Source of the DNA: Spinacia oleracea
Lineage: Eukaryota; Streptophyta; Magnoliopsida; Caryophyllales; Amaranthaceae
NCBI RefSeq assembly: GCF_020520425.1
Contig: NC_079492.1
Span: forward strand, 109,341,157-109,405,156
Direction: 5' to 3'
DNA length: 64,000 nucleotides
Part shown: positions 1-12,366 of the stretch, in pieces
Layout of the letters: each line of letters opens with the position of its first letter
How positions within the stretch are numbered: position 1 is the first letter of the stretch
Translations under genes and position numbers: made by a program
The notes under the pieces: model-generated
Seen by the model: only the letters and a program-made list of their open reading frames with translations
The model's database searches: none
Told to the model about the DNA's origin: nothing

Positions 1-1493
1 TCACATTTATCTTATGCATGTTTTAAGTTATTTATTGCCTTTAAATATGTCTTAAAATGCATGAGATCAAAAGCTTGATTATGTTGCATGATTAAGGATT
101 TTAGTTCACTTAAAATCTAACCAACATAGTAAGAGCCTTAAGTTCCAAACTTAAAAATTGAGTTAAAAGGTGCCATGCCAAAATATACACTTGCTTGGAT
201 ATCCTTTACATCAATCTAGTAATAGTTTTCGCTCAGCGAGGTGTTACTTATTGGTCCTAAAGGGGCAAGGTACACAAATAATTGTGAGTACATGTTAGTT
301 TTGGTGAAACTCAACGATATAAGTAAGGAGTCCTTTTATGTCGTGGCAAAATCGATAGGTTTACCTAATAAGTTCTTAGACGTACCTATCAACCAAGAAT
401 AGTTTCTAGACTATTAGCAAAAGGTTTTTGCTTACCTAAGATGTTTTAGGATTAAGTCGACAAACTGTGCTTAGTTCTTCAATGATTTTAGGATCTTGGA
501 ATCATTTTATTCACACCTGCCGGAACACATAATTCGAATAAAATGCTAATGACTTGTTTAAATTGCATGATTGCTTTCATTTTCAAGTTATTATTCATGA
601 TAAATGTTTAGACTTTGCATGCTTCAATGTATGTTTTAATTATTGTTTATAATTAAATATCTTGCACTGCAATAAATCCTTTTAGAAAGGTAACAGTAAA
701 TTTCCTCGATTGGTAGTGAATCCAAGAACGATTCACGGAAATGAGAGAAAGTGAGCAATTTAAAATGTACGTTTCTTATAGCGACTTTTATGGTTGTTTT
801 CGAACATCAAAGTCGAATGGCAAACCAATTGGTGCTTGTGAATTCAAAATACACTGTAGTTTTGAGATCATAAAGCATTGAGTTTAATACGCTCGGCTTT
901 ACCAATGGTTAAACAACGTAATATCTTTGTCCATTTAATTCTCGAATGAGTCCAGTCCCTAGACATTCGAATAGATCGATGCTTAGAGAACTTTAGAAGC
1001 TTCTGGTAAGATCATCTAGTTGAAACTTAATATTCAACATAAATTAAATGGTAAGAACCTTGTTGGGGTGACATTGGACATGTCTAACAAAGTATAAAAG
1101 TCAACACTAAAGAATTCAATTCTTAAGACTATAAGAAAGGGTACAAGAAATAGGAAAACGAGGAACAAATGAAAGGAATTTACGATTCCGTTTCTACCTA
1201 TAAGTTTATGTTTAAAGAGAAGTGACCTAGCAATCAAACTTCCTTGGTATCATATACCGCTTGAGGTTCTTACTTCGGTAATAACTCAAACAATGGAAGC
1301 TAGGATACACTAATGACCTACAAGTGGGAAATGAAGCATGGCAATGCTACATTAGTTGTAGGGTCATCTAGTTTGTTTTAAGTCCTTTCAAAGGCTGGAA
1401 CTTAATGGCTATTTTGTTCCATAATCAGCATACCTAAATTTCTGCTTCAAACACAGAAAGACTCACATTCAGAAGAACAAAAACAATGCTTGT

Positions 1494-3184
1494 TTGTTTG
1501 TTTATTTGAATGAAATACGGGTTGAGTCAATATGCTTGATTAAAACAAACAACTCTTTAACAATAAGAACTTTACTAGGTTCAAATCAACCCCTTGATTT
1601 GTGTTCCACTAATCTTTGGCATTGTTACTTAGACCATGTCAACAAGTTAACATTCAAAAGCTCTATGTTGATGGACTTTTGAAAGTTGATTGATTTCTAG
1701 ATCATTCAAGACGAGCTAGTCTTACTTGTTGAAAGTAACAAAAGATATGAACTATTGTTAGAACGCCTAGACAATAGAGTTCAAAGCTAAAAGAAGATTT
1801 TATGACTTTATTATTTCACATGAATTTGAGTGAATATAGGTTTATTTACTCAATGTGATATAAGTTTGAATCTGTTTGGCTAGTTCAAAGATTCAGAAGT
1901 ATAAATCCCACTTGGTAAGAAATCATAAAGATCTAGGATTAGATCATGTTGATGATTACTTGAGACCAAATATGATCATCAATGGTTGTGTGTTGTAATT
2001 TCACAATCTAGGTCCATAAGATATGGCATATCTTAGTTGGAATAATCGAAGTCAATTAGTACTTGATTCGATCAATGATGAATCATAAAGACTTTTCCTA
2101 TAATTTCTAAAACAAAAATGCTCAACTACCACCAAACTAAACCAAATTCGTCAAAGCTATTGAAAAGTAATTTCAGAATATCTTTTCATAATATATCTAA
2201 AGAGTTCCTAAAACTCAGTGGGAGCTTAGTGTTTGTTATTCAACAAACTAAGGCCCAAGTATAGATATATGTTTCATTGTGATTTATTCAAATGAGACAC
2301 AAGGGTATTGTTTCTACCACGAATTTTTGTAAACATAATGTTTGTTTGCTCGAAATAATGTCCTTTTGGAGATTCGTTTCCAAAATGAAAAGTGGGAGAA
2401 AATAGACCTCGAAAGTCTTCGAGGCGAACAACAAACATAAACGGACATTCCGGAGGCTTTTCGAAGTGCTTCAGAAAATCCGAACTTATTCTTTAAGGAC
2501 TTTAGAAGTGGATTTTAAAGAATAGACATCTCTTAGAAGACTTTACAAGTGCTTCAAGGAGAACAGAATATTCAAAGGACTTTCAAGTGGCTATTGATAT
2601 TCTATTGTTTGATGTTCTATACCCAAGTAGGCATAGAGTTCAAGTCACTGAAACTATGAGATTCTTCTATTAAATAGTGAAGAATCATGGAGTTCAGGTC
2701 ACTGAAGCTATGCGATTCTTCTATTAGATAGTAAAGAAACCTACAACTTGCAGTCAAACTATTATCATGTAGATTAATGAGTTTGTGACCTGTAAGAAAG
2801 CTATGACGAAACCCACATTCCCTAAAATGGTTAGAGGCCATATATAGACTCAAATGTTTTAAATGGTTAGAGGCCATAAAACATACTCAAGGTTTTGATG
2901 ACAAAATTGAAATTTTGTTGATTTGCAAGAATAGTTTCACACCTATTGGTTGCAAGTTTGTTTTAAGGATAAAAACCATCAAACATGAAAGTGTGTTCAC
3001 ACACAAAGCTAGATTAGTTGCTAAAGGTTACAAGCAAATTCACGGTGTGGATTGTGTTGAAACCTCATGCAAAATCGTAATGCTTAAGTCTATAATTCAA
3101 GCAATGATTGCATATGGCAATTGGATGACAAAACATCTTCCTCAGTCAAATGTTGGAAGAAACTATGTACATGGTATGTCATAG
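1494..3184 (+). pseudogene. decayed copia gag-pol remnant of element A
   Basis: Two patches are still readable. At 1494-1682 the translation contains LWHCYLDHVNK, the remains of the GAG-pre-integrase motif (LWHxRLGHxN in intact elements; copia B has LWHCRLGHIN). At 2915-3184 a stretch with KARLVAKGYKQIHGVD and MLKSI aligns with the start of the B reverse transcriptase (KARLVAKGYRQVHGVD). Protease, the integrase D,D,E residues, YVDD and RNase H are not recognisable, and the frame is repeatedly broken. The same patches and breaks occur in element C, so the decay pre-dates the separation of A and C. Confidence 0.8.
2630..2880. repeat. imperfect tandem duplications inside element A
   Basis: A unit of about 57 bp built around GAGTTCAGGTCACTGAAGC and ATTCTTCTATTAGATAGT occurs twice (about 2636-2750), followed by a second short duplication of GGTTAGAGGCCATA (about 2828-2878). 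The first duplication is also present in element C near 32170-32280, so it was in their common ancestor. Confidence 0.7.
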
Positions 3185-5449
3185 GATTTGTGGATCCAAA
3201 TAAATGCTTGAAAAGAAAAGCTAGTTTATAAAATCTAAGTACAGATTTAAGCAAGCAATTGGGAATTAGAACTATATTTTAGTGAAGCTAATAAGTATTT
3301 TAGTTTCATAAAATGTACATGATTCTTATAGATATATAAGAAGTTTAGTGGGAGTACATAAAACTTAATTGGTCCTATGTGTATCACACACATATCTCTC
3401 TATTGTGAAATAACATTCAAATGCTAATGACTTAGATTTGAAATTATTCATCAATGATGGACCAAGGCGAAACTTAGAACATACTGGGTATTAAGATCTA
3501 TTTACAAAGATCTTATATTAATGTTTTAGATTAAGTAATGGAATTTACTAAATCAAACACGAAAGACTCCATTGGAGATATTCGACCCATGTGAATAAAT
3601 CTAAGTAAAGAATGTTTGAACTATGTATAAGCATTTACTAAGTTAAACATCAAAGGATCTAAGTAAGATTCTTAACCTATATTATATGTCAAAGAATTTA
3701 GCTGGATTTAGTATCTACTGAAACTAGATGAGCTAAACTTACATGAATAGAATTCAATTGGGAATTATTCTGCAAAAGAATTTATCATGTATGATATAAT
3801 ATGAGGATCGCCAAAAACGTATCGTATGACTTTAGGCATGACGAACATATACCAATCTCTATTGATCTAAGTGAAGATCAACTAGACTGAGATCAAGAAT
3901 ACTTATGGTACTTGAAAAGGTACATAGGAATAGTTCTTGATTCAAGGAAATAAAGATATGCTAAATATTGATGCTACACGCATAAACACTGGCAAAGGAT
4001 CAAGCAAGACCCTTTGGAGTTAACCAATGATAAGGACGAGCTATAGAGCATCGTGTTTTGAAATGGCAACATGGATTGGAGACCATGAGTTGTTGCGTGG
4101 GAAATTAAAATAATAATTTCTATGTTCTAAGATATGGTTGGAGAGTCTTCCACATATCTATGAACTGCTTGGATAGGTAAATCCAAACAAAGCATCACTA
4201 GCAACCTATACAGTTGAAGTAAAAGTAATTATTGTCTAAGAAGCAATAAAACAGGGTTGTTTAAAGTTCTTCACTGAACTTGGGTAGATCACCTATCTGC
4301 TGGCTTGATGGTTTTTCATTGAAAAATGCGTAGAACCACTCTTGAAGCAAGAAAAACGTCTGCTAACTTGATGGTTCTTCATTGCAAAATGAGTAAAACC
4401 ACCATCAAAGAAAGAAAGACTAGATCACATAATAAACAAACTCGAAAAGATCTTATCATCATATCTCGAAGAACATTCGATGAAAAGGATATTAAGATTA
4501 GCAAAGCATGATAACTAAACCTATGCAACAAGTGAGAAACAACACTCACATTGTGGCACTGGAAATCAAGCATAGCTTTGAATTCCATGAACTGTTTTAA
4601 AGATGGGTTTGAGGCCCATGGTTGTAAAACATTGGGGTTGAACATTTATCATATATGAAATTTATTTTCATATTCCATTTAATCTTGGTTTAGTATTAAA
4701 TGATGAGTCCCTTCAAATTTGACAATATATTCAAGATAGACTGTCAGGACCAGTCATGTGACTAAGAAATGTCTATCAAGTGAACTTGAATGTCAAAGGT
4801 TGAAAATGGTCCCTAGTCGGAGTTTTCTATAAAATTGGACGCATAGAAAACGTTAGAAGACTAGAATGCAAGATGACTAGTAGTTCTGTTTCTTGAACTA
4901 TGTGGACATGGCAATGTCATAATCATTTGCATAGATACTTACTTTGGGAAGACTAGTATCGGACAAGACCTATGAAACTTTACTGTAAGAGATGAAAATC
5001 TGTCATAAGTAAATTTCATTAAAATTATTAGACACTAAATCCTCAATACCTGAGTGATTTGAGATTACTTGTTTGAGAACTGGTTGCTTTGACGTTGACC
5101 AACCGTCGCACCGTAAAAGGAGGCTATAAAGGCAACGCTCATATAATCACCTATCAAACGAAGTCTAATCTCAAGATCGCAAGATTGGGATTGTCCTCCC
5201 ATAAATCGGGATGAGATGCTTAAAAGTTGTACAAGGCCACTCGGAGAGCTAGAAACTGTGAAATGCATGGCCGTGCTCGGATGAATCATAGGCTATGATT
5301 ATCTGTTTATTTGATCAGTTGAACTCTGAAACCGAGAAACACCTCTGGACATAATAAGGATGACAACTCTTACCTTATGTTCAAGAGCAAGCATCGAGCG
5401 ACAAAGGAATTAGGAAATGCACACTTGTCCCTAAGGACAAGTGGGAGAC

Positions 5450-6844
5450 TGAAGGAAATAATGCCCTTGGTCCAAGTATGCATTCAATGTTAAGTCTAAT
5501 AAATGCGGTTCAGTATTAATTAACAAGTTAATAATTCAGTGAGATCAAGTGAGCTGAATGCCTAGCTAGAGGCCGCTTCAGTTCAAGTGGAATTAATGAT
5601 ATTAATCCACAGCTTACTCTTGACTGAACCCGTAGGGTCACACAAATAGTACGTAAACGGATCAAGTATTTAATGGCATTAAATACTCCATCTATGGATA
5701 TTCGGAATCGACGGATCTTGATTTCAGTGGGAGCTGAGATCGTCACAGGCAAGAAATGAATACTCCGGAAACGATGATATTGCCGGAAACGGAAATATGG
5801 ATCGTATCGGAAATATAAATATTATCCAAGTCGTAGATGTTGCCGGAAACGGAAACATGGTACGTATCGGAAAATATTATCGGAAATGGAAATATTGCCG
5901 GAATCGGAAATATTGCCGGAAACGGAAATATTGTCAGAATCGGAAATATTATCGGAATCGGAAAATAATTCCGGAAACGGAAATATTAAATATTTGTTCG
6001 AAACGGAAATTGATTCCGGAATCGGAAATATTGAATATTGTTCGTATCGGAAATGAATTCCGGAATCGGGAAATTAATCGGAAGCGTATCGTACGAATTA
6101 GCATCGGACGAGGCCTGCCAGACGAAGGCCCAGCATGAAGCCGGGCCATCGCCCAGCAAGCCAGTGCGCCACAAACGCACCAGCCAAGGCTGCGCCAGGC
6201 CCACCGCAAGGCAGGCCCAGCGCGCGCCAAGGCTACGGCAGCGTGTGGGCTTGCGGCAGTGGGCTGCGAGCTCGCGGGCTGCGCGCGCGCGCATGGCGCC
6301 CCTCGTGGGCTGCTGTGCGTGCGTGTGTGTTTGTGTGCTACTCGAATCCTAAAGCTACCGGGATTTGTCATATGATTAAATCTAATCCTAAAAGATTTGG
6401 TTTATTTAATTAGAGTCCTAGTAGGATTATAATTAAATAAATTAGTATCCTAATAGGATTCCAAATCCTTTTCCATAACTCTATAAATAGGTGCCTAGGG
6501 TCACATATTTATATCGAGCATTCAAGTATTCAAAGTGAGTTTTTGAGAGCAAAATTCAGTCATACAATTGCCTATAAAGTGCCGAAAATTCTAAGTACCT
6601 TAAGGGCGATTCTAGTTGGCCAATCTTAAGGCGGATCCGGACGTGCTGTGGACTATCTACGGAGGGACGACACTTGGAGTCCTAAAGACTTGTTCTTGTT
6701 CGGTTCGGGCGCAGCTAGGGAGGGCACGCAACAAAGAGTATGCATCTAAACTATGCTAAATGATTATGTGTAAATAATATGTTTTCCTGGCTTTATGGTT
6801 TTTCCGCATGATTTATGAATTGTCATATGTATCATAACCTAACA
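5450..6844 (+). repeat. 3' LTR of copia A (1395 bp)
   Basis: Begins TGAAGGAAATAATGCCC directly after the polypurine tract AAGTGGGAGA and ends CATAACCTAACA. It has the same three-part structure as the other LTRs of this family: a U3 block with an array of CGGAAATATT-like units (about 5765-6080), a GC-rich block (6085-6330), then an AT-rich block with a TATA box. It is followed directly by CAAGG of a gypsy-like LTR, presumed to be the insertion site. Confidence 0.9.
6482..6489 (+). promoter_or_regulatory. TATA box of copia A 3' LTR
   Basis: TATAAATA lies at the same relative place as in the B 5' LTR (20819-20826), about 360 bp before the LTR end. It is the probable core promoter that sets the U3/R border; the transcription start is inferred, not seen. 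Confidence 0.55.
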
Positions 6845-7509
6845 CAAGGTTGGCCGACGGCTGGGCACGGCAGCAGCCGGGTCGGCGGCGGTCAGAGCTG
6901 GTGGCGGGGAACTCGCGGTGGTGGCTGTCGCAGCACAGAAAGCACGCATTAAAGAGGAGAGTAATAAAGAACGAGAGGGGAAAGGGAGAACGAAACAAAA
7001 GAGGATGAAGAAGAAGTTACCGGCGATGCAACTGCGGTGCCGGACAAAGGTGGTCGCCGGCGAGAGTATAGGTGGCTGGCGGCTGAACGGTAGCAAACAA
7101 GGAGGCTTGAGAGGGTTTTTCTGGTTCACGTAAATATTGAAGGAGGAGGGTTTTTGTTGGTTTTTGTTTTTTTTTTTACGTGAGATTGAAACAAGCAAAA
7201 AGAGTGGGGGTTTATTTGTTTTGGGCTTCACCTATTTAGGCTAGGAATTAAGATTTAGTTTGTTGAATCCAAAAGGGTTAGGATTGCTTTCTAATTTCAA
7301 TCGAACGTAATTTCGTAATTCGAATTCGTTTAAACGTAAAATTCAAAAATTGATTTTGATTTCATAATTCATTAAAATATTCAAAATGTAAAAATAAGTA
7401 TACGTTAATTATATATTTATTTCTAAAATTCGTAAATTCTTATTTAAATATATTAAATATACGTTAAAATATATAAATAAAAAGTATAAAATTACGGGGG
7501 ATTACACCC
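6845..7509 (-). mobile_element. Ty3/gypsy-like LTR fragment flanking copia A
   Basis: GC-rich DNA (6845-7100) passes into AT-rich DNA full of CGTTAAA/CGTAAATT strings and stops at GGGGGATTACA (about 7497-7507). This is the same layout and end motif as the gypsy LTR at 40028-42411, which finishes GGGATGTTAC in the same orientation. Copia A probably inserted into this LTR, so its other part would lie left of the window. The GC-rich section opens reading frames in several frames; these are composition effects, not genes. Confidence 0.45.
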
Positions 7510-7892
7510 TTCTTCTGGACAAGGGCGCTATTAAAGATGCTATTTTTCTTTTGTTGCCAAATACATATCAACTTTTGCAGATAATGATGCTATATTCCCC
7601 TCAACCAATTGTATATTTGCTGTCTCGATTGCAAGTGATTGATGTTGTTATTGTAGGATGTGAAGACATTGTTGGTAGCCAAAGCTATATTCCTGAAGAA
7701 GTGGTTGTGCAATATTAAGAGAAGCGACGCCAATTCTTGCGTTCAGTGGTAACTTTGCTGGTTGTTTGCTCAGTTCATCCTAGGATCTGCTATTGAGTTC
7801 AGTGTAGTACTACTAAGAATCAGACCAATATTAAGTGTAGTACTACTAAGAATCATACCAATATATCAAATGCTATATGGCTAATTGTAGTA
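7510..7892. other. unassigned spacer with a short start-less reading frame
   Basis: An open frame without a start codon runs from 7518 to a TAA at 7716-7718 (66 residues). No family is recognised. A tandem duplication of about 30 bp (TAGTACTACTAAGAATCA) lies at about 7805-7865. This may be the end of a decayed gene or transposon; nothing more can be said. Confidence 0.3.
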
Positions 7893-9282
7893 CTCCCTCC
7901 GTTCCTAAATAAGTGTCCACTTTAGACATTTACACGGGAATTAATAAAATTGAATGGTGTGCAAGAGGTAATGATTGGGAATGTTTTTTTAGGGGAAAAG
8001 ATAAAGTAGATAATTTTTTAATTAGAAAAAGTACAATAAAAAAAATCAGAAAAGGCAAATAAATGCCATGTCACTAATCCCCTACCAACAAAAACAACCA
8101 ATCATATTGCAAAAACAAATCCAAGCACCAACAGAATTAAAGGACCATAATAAAGCAAATAAACCCTCATCTCAACACTGCCTTCCCCCTCAACGCCATC
8201 GCCGACGACACCTCCTCCACCTCAACGACGACCAGCTATTCTAACCCAGAAAAATCATCAAAATTCAAACCCATAAATTCGAACCTCCTCCTCAAATTCT
8301 AATCAGAAAAATCATCAAAATATCACCAAACCCTAAAAAAATTAAAACCCAGAAAACATATACATTTGAACCCACAAATCCAGAAATTAATCCAAAATAG
8401 AACCCAAAAACTCAAAAATTCATCCAAAAACTCAGATGAACGCAAATCCATAAAAACAACTAAAAATCATCAAAAAATCAAAAAATTCGAACAACAAAAA
8501 ATCATAAAAAAACTAAGATTAACCCTAAATTCATTAAAAAAAAACACACAAACCCAGAAAAACAAATATTAACCCTAAAATCGAAAGAAAAACCCAGAAA
8601 AATATTAAAATATCCATATAATCACAAAAATTCATCAACAAACCCAAAATCATAAAAACAATCATCAATAAATCCAGAAATCGTCATTAAACCAAAATAA
8701 ATTTTAAAAATATCAAAAATTCAACATACCTAGCAATCCAAAGCCAAAATCGAGTTTTAAGAGGTCAAATTTGACCGTGAAAACTTCAGATCTGAAATTT
8801 TCATGGTTAAATTTCACCATTTTAACAAAATCTTGAAGATGGAGGGAGAAAGAAACAGGGAGGGACGAGAGGAGATGAAGAAAAATGAAGGAGAGAGAGA
8901 GGGAGAGAGGAGTTGAATCAGAAAAATGAAGGAGAGAGAGAGGGAGAGAGGAGATGAATAGAAAATGAAAGAGGAGAGAGAGAGAGGAGTAACGTGGGTT
9001 TGGGGGTTTACCCATAAAACCCACTTCCCCAATCTGACTTTCACTATATTTTTTTAAAAAAATCTTTTTTTTAATGAATTTTTTATTAATTTTTTGGCAC
9101 AAATTTTAATGAAAAGTAGGTAAATGGTGTAATTGTTGGTAAGTTAAGGGGTATTATAGTAAAGTTTACATGTCCAAAAATGGAAACTGGACACTTAAAA
9201 GGGAACGCCATAAATGGGAATGGTACACTTAAAAGGGAACGCCATAAATGGAAATGGGACACTTATTTAGAAACGGGGAGAG
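7893..9282. mobile_element. 1.39-kb Stowaway/mariner-type non-autonomous element
   Basis: Left end CTCCCTCCGTTCCTAAATAAG and right end CTTATTTAGAAACGGGGAG are inverted copies, and both sides carry the target dinucleotide TA (7891-7892, 9283-9284), as expected of Tc1/mariner-related Stowaway elements. The interior has no transposase. It holds an A-rich array of CAAAAAATCAT-like units (8260-8700), an imperfect palindrome centred on AGATCT at 8788-8793, and a GA-rich microsatellite (8870-8990). A 30-bp unit (ACACTTAAAAGGGAACGCCA) is duplicated beside the right end. Read in reverse it is collinear with the element at 62041-63541, so the two form one family. Confidence 0.85.
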
Positions 9283-9940
9283 TACCTATTTGTACTTTGT
9301 AGTGTATGGTGGCGGAGATGGCACTATAGGCTTGTCCTTGTAAGTTTTTAGTGATTCTACAATTGGATAAGATGTTATGGTCGTCTTCCAAATGATATTA
9401 TGTACTATAAGTATATTTGTACTCATTTAAAATTGAAAAGAAGCAAATATCTTTGTAATTTTCCTATAGTTAAGTGTTTGAGCTGTATTTCGAAATAGGA
9501 CGATACTGATAAGCAATAATATTAGAAGTTTTAATTGATATTCATCATCCAAATTGGTTCCTCAAACTCTAATACGGGTTGTCGTAATCTTGTCCTACTA
9601 GCTTCAATACCATGATCTGAAAACTTTAGGCATAAATAATTGCATAAGTTGAATGCATAAAAAAAAGTGCCTTAAGAACACAATAGTTAAAAACTTAGCA
9701 TAAACAGCCCACGCAATAATATTACGATAAATGGCATAATTAATCCGTTTATATTATGTGGTGCAAAACTTAATTAATCGATTTTCCGGCTAACAACCGC
9801 GTGCAGTCCTACACCTAGTAAATTTAAATGTATGAGTTTTGTATCATCCCTTGTTAAAAATAGTTATAATTTTACATTAGTGAGATCTTAATATTAAAAT
9901 TACAGTATTGAAAAATAAGTTTCCAAAATAATTTAAATGT
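9283..9940. other. AT-rich intergenic DNA
   Basis: No coding, RNA or transposon signal is seen apart from the tRNA-Cys 3' flank at its right end. Confidence 0.5.
9925..9928 (-). terminator. RNA polymerase III terminator of tRNA-Cys
   Basis: Four T on the minus strand, 12 bases after the tRNA 3' end, with a second run of five T at 9911-9915 as a backup. Confidence 0.7.
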
Positions 9941-10012
9941 AGGGCCCAACCGGGTTCGAACCGGTGACCTCTTGATCTGCAGTCAAATGCTCTACCACTG
10001 AGCTATGGACCC
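9941..10012 (-). tRNA. tRNA-Cys (anticodon GCA)
   Basis: Read on the minus strand the 72 bases fold as a standard cloverleaf. The acceptor arm GGGTCCA pairs with TGGGCCC (one G-T pair) and is followed by an unpaired T. The D-arm contains the A-box TAGCTCAGTGG, the anticodon loop is CTGCAGA with anticodon GCA (complement of 9978-9980), and the T-arm contains the B-box GGTTCGAACCC. There is no intron. The sequence is of the nuclear plant type; the plastid tRNA-Cys is quite different. It decodes UGC and UGU codons in cytosolic translation. A run of four T follows 12 bases after the 3' end. A Stowaway MITE starts 26 bp upstream of the gene. Confidence 0.96.
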
Positions 10013-10038
10013 AATTTGGTATAATTTTGTACGTTGTA

Positions 10039-10298
10039 CTCCCTCTGTCCCTTAATACTCGCACCGTTTTGACTTTTTGCACTATTCACATAATTCACTT
10101 TGACCCTATTTTATTTATAGTATATGAACACAAATGTTAATATATAATATATTGTTGGATTCATCTTAATATATATTTTCAAAATATTAATATTTTTATA
10201 AGTTATTATAATATGTAGTTAAAGATATTGGTGGTCAAAGTTGTGCATTGAAAAGCGTATCCAGTCAAAACGGTGTGAGTATTAAGGGACGTAAGGAG
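10039..10298. mobile_element. Stowaway-type MITE, 260 bp
   Basis: The ends CTCCCTCTGTCCCTTAATAC and GTATTAAGGGACGTAAGGAG form terminal inverted repeats, which extend inward to a matched AAAACGGTG/CACCGTTTT pair. TA duplications sit at 10037-10038 and 10299-10300. The interior is AT-rich and non-coding. Confidence 0.92.
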
Positions 10299-10300
10299 TA

Positions 10301-11661
10301 TTATATATTAGTAATGAATATTACTCACTGGATCTAGCTTTATTCAAAATTGGCCCAATTGCAATGAACTGCAAATATCAGTAGATTCAGTACATGGCTA
10401 ATTGACTAGGTTCATAATTTCACATGATGATACGAAAATATGATATACTTCGTATTTTTTAGTTACTTGACCAAAAAACTTTCACTAGCGATTTTGTTAT
10501 ACTATAATTATCTTTTGAGCCCGATTAATGAACGGTCAATTATATAGTGGTTAATAAACGATATTTTTAAGTGCTAATTTTGTTGAGGGTTTATAATTTT
10601 AGTGGGAATATATGATTTATATAAAGCTGGAATTTAAAAGTTGAAAAAAAAATATGAATTAAATGGTGAATTGATGAGAAAATGAAATGGAAATTGAAGC
10701 TTTAAATTAAAATACTTCGTATAACAAAAGGAAAAAATAAAAAAAAGAACAAATTAAACATGTCATCTAATAATCTATGATCTTCCTTTTTAAATATTAG
10801 GTATATACAGATTAGTAAAAATTTATCCTAAACCTTTTGTTATTGGAGATGAAAATATCACTCTCATACGTACTCCAAAAACTAAAATGCCATTGATTCT
10901 ATGTACATTTTGAAATGATTGTCGTATATGTTTTTCTCAAATTTATATTGTAGCATACTAACGTATGCAATTACTCAACCCTAACTAATTGTTCCCACAT
11001 GGTTGAGTGAAGAAACAAAAAGAGTAGTTCGTATGAGTGTATTTTATTACATAAAAATTCTTATATAAATGTGGTGTATAATAAATATAGTAAATCGGAG
11101 TAAAAGATAACTCAAAAGGTGTAAAAGTTACCCTGATACTCCGTATAATGTAAACATTATCTAGTTTTAGTGATATGTTTTTCATTTTAATAAAAAATAT
11201 TTTTTTCAAAAGCACTAACAATAATGTATAAAGGTAACCGTTTAACTTTTAAAATGTTTTTCCATCAATTTTTTTATAATATAAATTAATCAAAACATGT
11301 TAAAAATTACCAAAAATTGAGTTAAAGTTACTCCGATCTACACCAATTTTATTGTACACCGAATGCGTACAAAACCTTTTGATTGTATTAACTCGATTTC
11401 ATTTATATGAATTGAAATTATTACACTTATTTACACCCGACTACTATATAATTAAGAAGGAGAAAAAGTCTATGCAAAATCAAAACAAAGCAGCAATTGC
11501 AAATATTGTAGACCTAGGTAGTAGCTCAAAAAGTCAAATTAGAACATTCAAGAGCATAATATCCGAAGAAATAAAATGTTGATGAAATTTCAGTAATAGA
11601 TAATTATAATAGTCCGTCCGTTCTTGAATGTTAATCCTCTTTTTGTATTAAGTTGTTTTTC
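10301..11661. other. AT-rich intergenic DNA
   Basis: No convincing gene or RNA. A probable half of a decayed Stowaway end (TCCGTCCGTTCTTGAATG) is seen at about 11614-11631. Short open frames here (such as 10985-11221) have no features of real proteins. Confidence 0.5.
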
Positions 11662-12366
11662 CTCCTTCCGTATTTAATTAAAAAAAAATACAATTCCATA
11701 AATTACCTTATTTTATTAAAAGATACACTTCCTATTTTTGGCATGTCGTGGTCTCCACTTCCAATTATATTAATCGTTATCTCCTTCTTGTGGTCCTAAC
11801 ACTTACACACATACTCTTTTTACAACAATAAGTAATTAGGTTAGGTCTCGTGCACCGCACGGATTTCATAATTTTTTTTTTTTGTTGCACACTAACTTAT
11901 TTAAAAGAATATTTAAGTTTTGTCATAGGTTATTGGGAAAATAAGATAAATTACTATTTATTCAAATTATAAAGTGATTGGTACTTTTAGGAGTTTAGGA
12001 TTTCGGCAAAAAGATAAGTTGGGAAAAAATTAAATGAAACAAAAACTTGTCAAATTGTTATCAGGTACCCGTTACTTTTAGAATTTGATGATATTTGTAA
12101 GTGTACCCGCTATCTAAATTTTATGTAAAGCAAGAATGACATCTATGAATTGTCCGATAACCATATCAGTTAGAATAGCATCTAGTTTTAGGCCGAATAT
12201 TCGATCGAATTTCCGGTCTTTTACGTAATTTTCTAAAACTCACTTTTTAACACTTGCTTTACATAAAATGTAGTAAAATAAAATAAAATAAATAATTCTT
12301 GTTTAGGTATTTACGTATAGTACTTAACTATTGTAACATTTTTTTTTGACGGAACTATTGTAACAT

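Larger units (their letters stand above)
1..6844 (+). mobile_element. Ty1/copia element A, non-autonomous, 5' part outside window
   Basis: The window opens inside the 5' leader of this element: bases 1-540 match 23372-23910 of copia B almost base for base. The interior from about 541 to 4660 does not match B at base level and is a broken gag-pol remnant; similarity to B resumes at about 4660 and runs through the polypurine tract (5439-5448) into a complete 3' LTR (5450-6844). Element C (29488-38489, inverted) carries the same decayed interior. No long ORF survives. Element class is certain; the idea that it is moved in trans by B-like copies is inference. Confidence 0.9.

Noticed and set aside
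5949-6413. Long frames in the LTR GC-rich blocks (also 18718-19214, 20140-20688, 37495-38199)
   Set aside because: They lie within LTRs, differ between copies and exist on both strands; composition effect.
8713-9102. 129-residue frame rich in Ser/Leu/Phe
   Set aside because: Product of the GA/CT microsatellite within the mariner-like element.
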